Shown in pieces: positions 1-7,072 of a stretch of 7,072 nt of DNA; position 1 is the first letter of the stretch, and each line of letters opens with the position of its first letter. Under the pieces are notes generated by a model, which saw nothing but the letters and a program-made list of their open reading frames with translations, searched no databases and was not told the DNA's origin. Position numbers and translations under genes: made by a program. This stretch comes from an uncultured Clostridia bacterium (GTDB lineage Bacteria; Bacillota_A; Clostridia; TANB77; CAG-508), in the NCBI GenBank assembly GCA_948852375.1, contig CAQOYX010000077.1:1-7072 (forward strand), given 5' to 3'.

Positions 1-82
1 ATAATAATAAGTCAGTTATAGTAAGTTATAATATAGAAAGAGTAAGGAAATAATTAGTTATAAAGTGGGTTACAAGTCAGTT
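1..82. repeat. Non-coding A/T-rich segment with short direct repeats after the primase-helicase stop
   Basis: I see no gene here. AAGTCAGTT occurs at 9-17 and 74-82, and AGTTATA at 14-20, 24-30 and 56-62. Clustered short direct repeats beside a primase-helicase gene could be iterons or part of a replication origin, but the base composition makes chance repeats likely, and the region is cut by the window edge. Confidence 0.3.
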
Positions 83-2206
<2,124 letters not shown>

Positions 2207-2211
2207 TTTTA

Positions 2212-2709
2212 CTACCAGCCTAATTCACTTTTTACTTCTTCAGAAGAAGTTTCTTCACTACTATTTGTATTGTATTTTTGTAGAATTTTAAATGTTTTAT
2301 ATCCTTTTTTGTTTTCTTCGTAATCTAATTCATATTCATTGTTTACTATTTTTTCATATATATTTAGTATTAAAATGTTATAAGTTGCATAACCTTTAAA
2401 TTCTACATTTTCATCTGTTTGCAAACTTCTTAAAAATTCATTTGCTGTATGTATTTGAAATCCTTGCAATACTACTTGATTCATAAAAATTAATCTTCCT
2501 TTATTATTTCCATTAATTATTTCAAACCATACTGACAACATTGGATCACCTTTTTTAGATTTTACTAATTCTAACTTCGTAATTTTCACCTCATATTTTC
2601 CAAAAGGTACATCTTCTCCACTAAATTCTCTTGTTGAGGCTTCCTCTACATCTTTTTCTAAATTTTCAATATCAACATCTTTATCAAATTCTTCCCAATT
2701 TACTCCCAT
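2212..2709 (-). CDS. DUF669 family phage protein, probable ssDNA-binding protein
   Basis: This 165-aa protein has the features of the DUF669 family found in phage replication modules: an N-terminal VNWEEFD stretch, a basic turn, PFGKYEVKITKLEL, KSKKGDPMLSVWFEI, GRLIFMNQVV and a long acidic tail. DUF669 members are commonly found beside Sak4-like ATPases and are thought to bind single-stranded DNA; that role is inferred here from family and position. The acidic C-terminus (residues about 150-165, with repeated Ser-Glu) resembles the acidic partner-binding tails of SSB-like proteins. The start ATG overlaps the stop of the upstream ATPase gene in a TAATG junction, with AGGAGG inside the end of that gene, so the two are translationally coupled. 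It contains no in-frame CGG and needs no frameshift. Confidence 0.8.
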   Translation of the reverse strand: MGVNWEEFDKDVDIENLEKDVEEASTREFSGEDVPFGKYEVKITKLELVKSKKGDPMLSVWFEIINGNNKGRLIFMNQVVLQGFQIHTANEFLRSLQTDENVEFKGYATYNILILNIYEKIVNNEYELDYEENKKGYKTFKILQKYNTNSSEETSSEEVKSELGW

Positions 2710-3434
2710 TATTTATTTCCTCCTTTTACAAATTCCTTTTTAAAATCTTCTATATCAAGTGGTATTCTTGTTTGTTGTAATCCTATTCTATTTCCACCGA
2801 AAACATAGTCATTGTATGTAAAATCAATAAATCTTTTATTGTCATTATCTTGTACTATTCTTGCAGTTATATCTACCATTCCAGCTAATTTTTTTGCTAT
2901 TTTTTCTTGCAAGTTTACTGTATAGCTTGTAATACTTGTACCATTTTTGAATTTTACTTCTTCTATTTTGTCATGACTTAATAAAATAATATTGTAATCA
3001 CTATTCAAAATTCTTTTTATTGTTGTTAAAAATTCTGTTTTAATCATGTCATATCCTTTGCCGTATCCTGCATCTGACTCGTGTTCTATTTCCAATTTGT
3101 TATACATATAAACTCTACATGCTTCATATACATCTTCAATTAAATCAATTACTATTGTTTTGTATTGATGTCCTCCTGCAATGATTTCGTCTACTGTTTC
3201 TTTAAATATTTCCCATGCATATTTTATTTTCTTAATTCTTCCATCCATTGATATTTGGTCCTTTATTGCAATGAATGGAGCATCTACATATTGTATATTT
3301 CCATCTGTATTTAACATTAGCGGGTCTGGAAATCCGTTTGCAAATGTTGTCTTTCCTGACATTGGACTTCCATATAAATATAATTTTACTTTTTTAGATG
3401 TCTGTACATCTCTTTTTTTGTTTTCTGGTAACAT
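2709..3434 (-). CDS. Sak4-like phage ATPase (RecA-fold, AAA_24 type)
   Basis: This 241-aa P-loop NTPase has Walker A GSPMSGKTTF at about residues 22-31, followed by FANGFPDPLMLNTDGN, a Walker B strand TIVIDLIED and a sensor-like IILLSHDKIE. This arrangement is typical of phage Sak4-type RecA-fold ATPases, which act with an SSB-like partner in single-strand annealing or recombination-dependent replication. The neighbouring DUF669 gene fits that partner role. The start has GGGAGG upstream, within the last codons of the nuclease gene, with a 3-nt gap between stop and start. Several CGG triplets in this gene (2797, 3061, 3334) are out of frame, as in the Asn-Gly, Tyr-Gly and Phe-Gly dipeptides, and the frame stays intact across them, which makes this gene a useful control for the recoding model. 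Confidence 0.85.
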   Translation of the reverse strand: MLPENKKRDVQTSKKVKLYLYGSPMSGKTTFANGFPDPLMLNTDGNIQYVDAPFIAIKDQISMDGRIKKIKYAWEIFKETVDEIIAGGHQYKTIVIDLIEDVYEACRVYMYNKLEIEHESDAGYGKGYDMIKTEFLTTIKRILNSDYNIILLSHDKIEEVKFKNGTSITSYTVNLQEKIAKKLAGMVDITARIVQDNDNKRFIDFTYNDYVFGGNRIGLQQTRIPLDIEDFKKEFVKGGNK

Positions 3435-3437
3435 TTT

Positions 3438-4462
<1,025 letters not shown>

Positions 4463-4807
4463 TTAATCCTCCGTTATTGACATTTGCTCATTTATCTTTT
4501 GTACATAAACATTGTTGTCTTCTTTATTTATTTGTAATTCATAATCCCTTCCAAGCAATCCTTTGCTTGTGTTTTTAGTTTCTTTGATTTTTTCTGAAAT
4601 TTGATATTCTAGTCTTGGCTCTGTCCATTCTTTTATTAATTTACCTTTGTCGTATTCTCCTCTTTTAGTGCTATCTAAATTAACTTTTAAACTAATTTCT
4701 GCTTCCTTATTTCCTGTTGCACAAACATTCATTAATCTATTTACAATTATTTCTAAATGTTCTTTCATTGGTTTTAATAATTCACTATTTAAATCTAATT
4801 TTTCCAT
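4463..4807 (-). CDS. Conserved-looking hypothetical phage protein, 114 aa
   Basis: I do not recognise a domain with confidence. The protein starts with an acidic and hydrophobic helix (LLKPMKEHLEIIVNRLMNV), then has a strand-like stretch (AEISLKVNLDST), a charged linker, a second strand pair (PRLEYQISEKIK) and a C-terminal strand (NNVYVQKINEQ). The layout recalls small beta-rich proteins often found among phage replication genes beside SNF2 helicase and VRR-NUC genes, but no function can be assigned. It is sandwiched tightly: its ATG directly follows the frameshift-corrected helicase TAA, and its own TAA directly precedes the VRR-NUC ATG. Its last codons (ACG GAG GAT) form the ribosome binding site for VRR-NUC. 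A CGG here (4471-4473) is out of frame and causes no shift. That the helicase stop abuts this start supports the corrected helicase end. Confidence 0.75.
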   Translation of the reverse strand: MEKLDLNSELLKPMKEHLEIIVNRLMNVCATGNKEAEISLKVNLDSTKRGEYDKGKLIKEWTEPRLEYQISEKIKETKNTSKGLLGRDYELQINKEDNNVYVQKINEQMSITED

Positions 4808-6032
4808 TTATAAATCATCCTTTCTAAATAATTCATCTGTATAATCTCTTCTTTGTTTTAATGTTTCAAATATTTTTTCTTCTATTGAATTTTCTGTAAT
4901 TAAGTAGTAATACATGCAATTGTTTTTTTGTCCGTATACGATGTATACGTTTCTTGCTCTGTTCAAACAATTCTGAACTAAGAGGTAAGCTGTAGTAAAT
5001 TACCTTATTTGCTTTTTGCAAGTTTACTCCTGTTGCTCCTGCTTGATATTGTACTAGTGTTACAGAATTATCTATTGTTTCATAATGTGTTAAATCTTTC
5101 ATATCTCCTGAAATGATACTTAAATGCTTATCTGTTAATTTTGTTATTTGCTCTCTTTCCTCATTAAAGTTATAAAATATAATTAATCTATCATTTGTCG
5201 ATTCTATTAAATCTTTTAATGCTTGCAATTTATTTTTATTGTATTGACTTGCCAATTGCCTTAGATACAATAGTTTTGTTAAAGATGTGTCACCCACTAA
5301 TAGTTTATCTACAGTTACAATTCTATCTTTATTAAATTGTTTGTATTCCTTTGTATTTTCTATCTTTATTACATTATCAATTTGCTCTGGAAGTTCAATT
5401 GCTTCTTCCGTTTTCATAAATACAGCTCCATACTGATTTAGTCGTTGTTTTAGATGTTCTACATTTTTATATCCTAGAATTTTTGGTGTTCTAAATCCAT
5501 TTATCGGTATTAGTATGTAATCTATATACATGTTCCAAAATGCCTTTTTAGTAATGTTCCAACCTAGCAAATGGCATTGTGTTAATAATTCTTCATATTT
5601 ACCTCCAGTTGGTGTTCCACTTAATAAAATTAAATTCTTAAAATCTAATTTCATAATGAATTTAGTTCTAGATGCAGTTGAATTTTTTATAAATTGTGAC
5701 TCATCTAAAATCAATGTATAATCTTTCAATTGCTTAAATTCTGGTCTTCTCCAAATTAAATCATAATTCACTATAACTACATTTTTGTTTAGAAATTCTT
5801 TAGGTAACTCATATTTAAAAACTTGATATTCTGAATAATATATCTTTATGTGATTTTCCCATGTATCTACAACTGATTTAGGACACACAATTATGTTTAA
5901 GTTTTCATTTAAATCTAACATTTTTTCACTTGCTACAAATGTTTTGCCAAGCCCCATATCTAAGTAATATGCACATCTATTTTTCAGTTTTGTTAGTTCT
6001 AGTGCCTTTTTTTGATGTTTGTATAGTTGCAT
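4808..6032 (-). CDS. SNF2-type phage DEAD-like helicase, requiring one +1 frameshift in motif VI
   Basis: This superfamily 2 SNF2-like ATPase would remodel or unwind DNA in the phage replication module. Motifs in order: DMGLGKT Walker A (25-31), NIIVCPKSVVDTW (47-58), the DEAH-type box LILDESQF (107-114), LLSGTPT (136-142), motif V QAGATGVNLQ (330-339) and motif VI RIHRIGQ (362-368). The conventional reading turns HRIGQ into HRIRTKK and ends at 4866 with a nonsense tail. Skipping C at 4934 (codon 367) restores GQKNNCMYYYLITENSIEEK, the usual SNF2 C-terminal strand and helix, and ends at TAA 4808-4810, exactly adjacent to the next start. The product is 407 aa. The start ATG at 6032 has GGAGG 9 nt upstream and overlaps the preceding small gene by 56 nt. 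Motif assignments are strong; the cellular role is inferred. Confidence 0.88.
4932..4934 (-). other. Recoding site 6: in-frame CGG with +1 shift in helicase motif VI
   Basis: The zero-frame codons are CAT CGT ATA CGG ACA AAA. Skipping C at 4934 gives HRIGQK, the canonical SNF2 motif VI. Conserved residues sit immediately on both sides (HRI before, GQ after), so the frame change is located to a single codon. Confidence 0.9.
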
Positions 6033-6186
6033 TTCTAACTTCCTCCATCTTTATGGATATTTCTGCAATTTTACAATTTAAATTTGTCAATTCCGAAATA
6101 TCTTCTATTCTATATATCTCTGCATCTTCTATTAGTTTTGTTATTACTTCAGCTGTTCTATCTAAGCATTCTTTAACTTTATCCAT
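5977..6186 (-). CDS. Small hypothetical protein, 69 aa
   Basis: Not recognised. It is predicted mostly helical, with an acidic first two-thirds (EVITKLIEDAEIYRIEDISELTNLN) and a basic, Thr/Lys-rich C-terminus (SKKGTRTNKTEK). The basic tail is encoded in the 56-nt overlap with the helicase gene, so its composition may reflect the other frame. The start ATG follows the TAA of the 44-aa gene by one base, with GAGGGG upstream. The out-of-frame CGG at 6093-6095 (TCG GAA) causes no shift. It may be a genuine small early phage protein whose main structural effect is translational coupling to the helicase. Confidence 0.6.
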   Translation of the reverse strand: MDKVKECLDRTAEVITKLIEDAEIYRIEDISELTNLNCKIAEISIKMEEVRNATIQTSKKGTRTNKTEK

Positions 6187-6187
6187 T

Positions 6188-6322
6188 TTATAAATTCCCC
6201 CTCATCATTTTTTCATAAACTCTATCTTGATATTCAATATCTCCTCTTTCAGCTAACGCTTCTTCTCGTGCTTCATAATCTATGTATTCATCTTCGTAAC
6301 AATCATCTATCCAATCTAACAT
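6188..6322 (-). CDS. Small acidic hypothetical protein, 44 aa
   Basis: Not recognised. It begins MLDWIDDCYEDEYIDYEA and continues REEALAERGDIEYQDRVYEK, so it is strongly acidic with many Tyr, Asp and Glu residues. Its ATG overlaps the pentapeptide gene stop by one base (TAATG), and its TAA is one base from the next ATG. This packed arrangement, and codon use like its neighbours, support it as real despite its length. Small acidic proteins are common in phage early regions, sometimes as inhibitors or DNA mimics, but nothing here shows such a role. It contains an in-frame CGA arginine codon read normally, so any special decoding is not shared by CGA. Confidence 0.65.
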   Translation of the reverse strand: MLDWIDDCYEDEYIDYEAREEALAERGDIEYQDRVYEKMMRGNL

Positions 6323-6915
6323 TATGTTTCACTACTTTCTTTTTCAATCTTAACTTGACAATCATATTTTTCTGATAGTTCTTTTTCTGCTTCTTCTATC
6401 GTTAATTTCTTTATTTGCTTAGCTATTTCATAATCGCAAATAATTAATCCGTAATTCCAAAAACAACTCCACCTAGTAGGAATTATGTTTTTGTTTATGT
6501 ACCATTCTGTAATTTTTATATTGTTTTTTTCTTCAAATTCTTTAATTATTTTTGTTATATCTATTTCATTATCACTTATATAAATATATGCTCCTTCTAA
6601 GTATGCTCCTCCTAAGTCTGCTCCTTCTAAGTTTGCTCCTTCTAAGTCTGCTCCTTCTAAGTTTGCTCCTTCTAAGTATGCTCCTCTTAAGTATGCTCCT
6701 CCTAAGTTTGCTCCTTCTAAGTCTGCTCCTCCTAAGTTTGCTCCTTCTAAGTCTGCTCCTCTTAAGTATGCTCCTTCTAAGTTTGCTCCTTCTAAGTCTG
6801 CTCCTCTTTTTATAGCTTGTTCTACAGTATCTTTCAATGTATTATTTTCTTTTTCATATTCAAATAATACTGAACCTGTCCATCTATTTTTTATTTCAAA
6901 TTTTACTTTACTCAT
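6322..6915 (-). CDS. Pentapeptide-repeat protein, 197 aa
   Basis: Residues 38-112 are 15 uninterrupted pentapeptides of the form G-A-(D/N/Y)-L-(E/R/G), which should fold as a short right-handed quadrilateral beta-helix of about four coils. The N-terminus (about residues 1-37) reads like a short beta-strand region and a helix. The C-terminal 85 residues are a separate alpha/beta-looking domain with TEWYINKNIIPTRWSCFWNY and a Lys/Glu-rich helical end. Some pentapeptide proteins mimic DNA and protect or inhibit topoisomerases (Qnr, MfpA), but most phage members have no known function and none can be assigned here. AAAGGAAG precedes the ATG. Its stop overlaps the next start. The DNA encoding the repeats is itself a near-perfect 15-bp tandem array. 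Confidence 0.85.
   Translation of the reverse strand: MSKVKFEIKNRWTGSVLFEYEKENNTLKDTVEQAIKRGADLEGANLEGAYLRGADLEGANLGGADLEGANLGGAYLRGAYLEGANLEGADLEGANLEGADLGGAYLEGAYIYISDNEIDITKIIKEFEEKNNIKITEWYINKNIIPTRWSCFWNYGLIICDYEIAKQIKKLTIEEAEKELSEKYDCQVKIEKESSET
6580..6804 (-). repeat. 15-bp tandem repeat array, 15 units, coding for pentapeptides
   Basis: Fifteen consecutive 15-bp units encode GA(D/N/Y)L(E/R/G). Units differ mainly at the first base or two of the Asp/Asn/Tyr codon and at the Glu/Arg/Gly codon, while the remaining bases are nearly invariant. Nucleotide identity above what the protein needs suggests recent duplication or ongoing homogenisation. Confidence 0.9.
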
Positions 6916-6937
6916 ATTTTTCTTCCTTTCTAGCCAT

Positions 6938-6966
6938 TTGACAAATCACACAAAACTATGTATAAT
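6938..6966 (+). promoter_or_regulatory. Consensus sigma-70-type promoter pointing right, opposite to the operon
   Basis: TTGACA (6938-6943) and TATAAT (6961-6966) are separated by exactly 17 bp, a perfect match to both consensus hexamers and to the optimal spacing. It would start transcription near 6973 and run rightward, antisense to the end of the upstream minus-strand gene. A short inverted repeat, GTCA-ATA-TGAC, at 6970-6980 overlaps the expected start. I found no equally good minus-strand promoter for the operon in this gap. A chance match is possible in such A/T-rich DNA. Confidence 0.55.
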
Positions 6967-6998
6967 TAAGTCAATATGACATTTATATGTTTTGTTTT

Positions 6999-7034
6999 GA
7001 ACTAGTTTATTGATTGCCAGTCACGAACTAGTTC
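6999..7034. repeat. Two palindromic GAACTAGTT repeats able to pair with each other
   Basis: GAACTAGTT occurs at 6999-7007 and 7025-7033. Its core AACTAGTT is self-complementary, so the copies can act as two operator half-sites or pair into a stem of about 10 bp with a 16-nt loop. On the plus strand the stem is followed by a T-rich stretch (7035-7060), making a weak terminator for the rightward promoter possible. The second copy lies within coding sequence (Glu-Leu-Val) and the first covers the stop codon of the upstream gene. Confidence 0.4.
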
Positions 7035-7072
7035 TCTTAATTTTTCTACTTTTTTTGTATCTGTTTTTACAT
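7002..7072 (-). CDS. 3' end of an upstream gene (partial), function unknown
   Basis: The last 22 codons visible encode VKTDTKKVEKLRELVRDWQS followed by Ile-Asn and a TAG stop at 7002-7004. Codon use matches the neighbouring genes and the sequence looks like the amphipathic C-terminal helix of a small phage protein. The gene continues beyond the window, so its identity cannot be judged. It is co-directional with the operon, about 86 nt before the pentapeptide gene. Confidence 0.5.
   Translation of the reverse strand, partial: VKTDTKKVEKLRELVRDWQSIN

Noticed and set aside
6580..6804. CRISPR-like array
   Set aside because: The repeats are contiguous 15-bp units without spacers and are explained as coding pentapeptides.
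6552..6815. Plus-strand Leu/Ser-rich open frame of 87 aa that resembles a membrane protein
   Set aside because: It is the antisense shadow of the 15-bp pentapeptide repeats; it has no ribosome binding site and its LLLSL pattern follows directly from the repeat.

Overview
This window looks like the early DNA replication and recombination module of a phage or prophage from a low-GC Gram-positive bacterium (Bacillota, probably a clostridial or related gut lineage). The evidence is the strong A+T bias, AGGAGG-type ribosome binding sites, A-ending codons and the gene content. No integrase, structural genes or host flanks are present, so virus, prophage and plasmid-like element cannot be told apart. 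All recognised genes lie on the minus strand, so the operon reads from high to low coordinates.

Order in the direction of transcription: the 3' end of an unidentified gene (7002-7072); an intergenic gap with a consensus-like promoter on the opposite strand; a pentapeptide-repeat protein (6322-6915); two small proteins (6188-6322 and 5977-6186); a SNF2-type helicase (4808-6032); a 114-aa unknown (4463-4807); a VRR-NUC nuclease (4173-4462); a Cas4/RecB-like PD-(D/E)XK nuclease with an Fe-S-type cysteine set (3438-4189); a Sak4-like RecA-fold ATPase (2709-3434); a DUF669 protein, probably ssDNA binding (2212-2709); a hairpin; and a CHC2 zinc finger-TOPRIM primase fused to a D5-type SF3 helicase (83-2144). 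Genes abut or overlap by a few bases, as expected of one translationally packed operon. Together they would provide priming, unwinding, ssDNA coating, strand annealing or recombination, and nucleolytic processing.

The outstanding observation is a recoding pattern. Four of these enzymes are broken into fragments if read conventionally. Each break is repaired by skipping exactly one base, and in all six cases that base is the C of an in-frame CGG codon: CAA-C-GGT at 1514, TTA-C-GGC at 3918, TTA-C-GGA at 4054, ACA-C-GGA at 4299, GCA-C-GGC at 4366 and ATA-C-GGA at 4934. Translation resumes on a GGN glycine codon. Several of these glycines are hallmark family residues (HRIGQ of SNF2 helicases, GIPDL and the GK of VRR-NUC, DQGG of the TOPRIM). 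I found no in-frame CGG that reads as arginine in any gene of the window. Ten other CGG triplets on the coding strand lie out of frame, and the reading frame continues normally through them. In-frame CGG therefore behaves as a +1 frameshift signal. This fits a host in which CGG is unassigned or is read by an unusual tRNA. A systematic sequencing artefact must be excluded, but the strict frame dependence argues against it.

With the shifts applied, the primase and the downstream helicase become one 686-aa protein, the VRR-NUC becomes a complete 95-aa domain, the Cas4-like nuclease regains all its motifs at 249 aa, and the helicase regains motif VI and its C-terminus at 407 aa.
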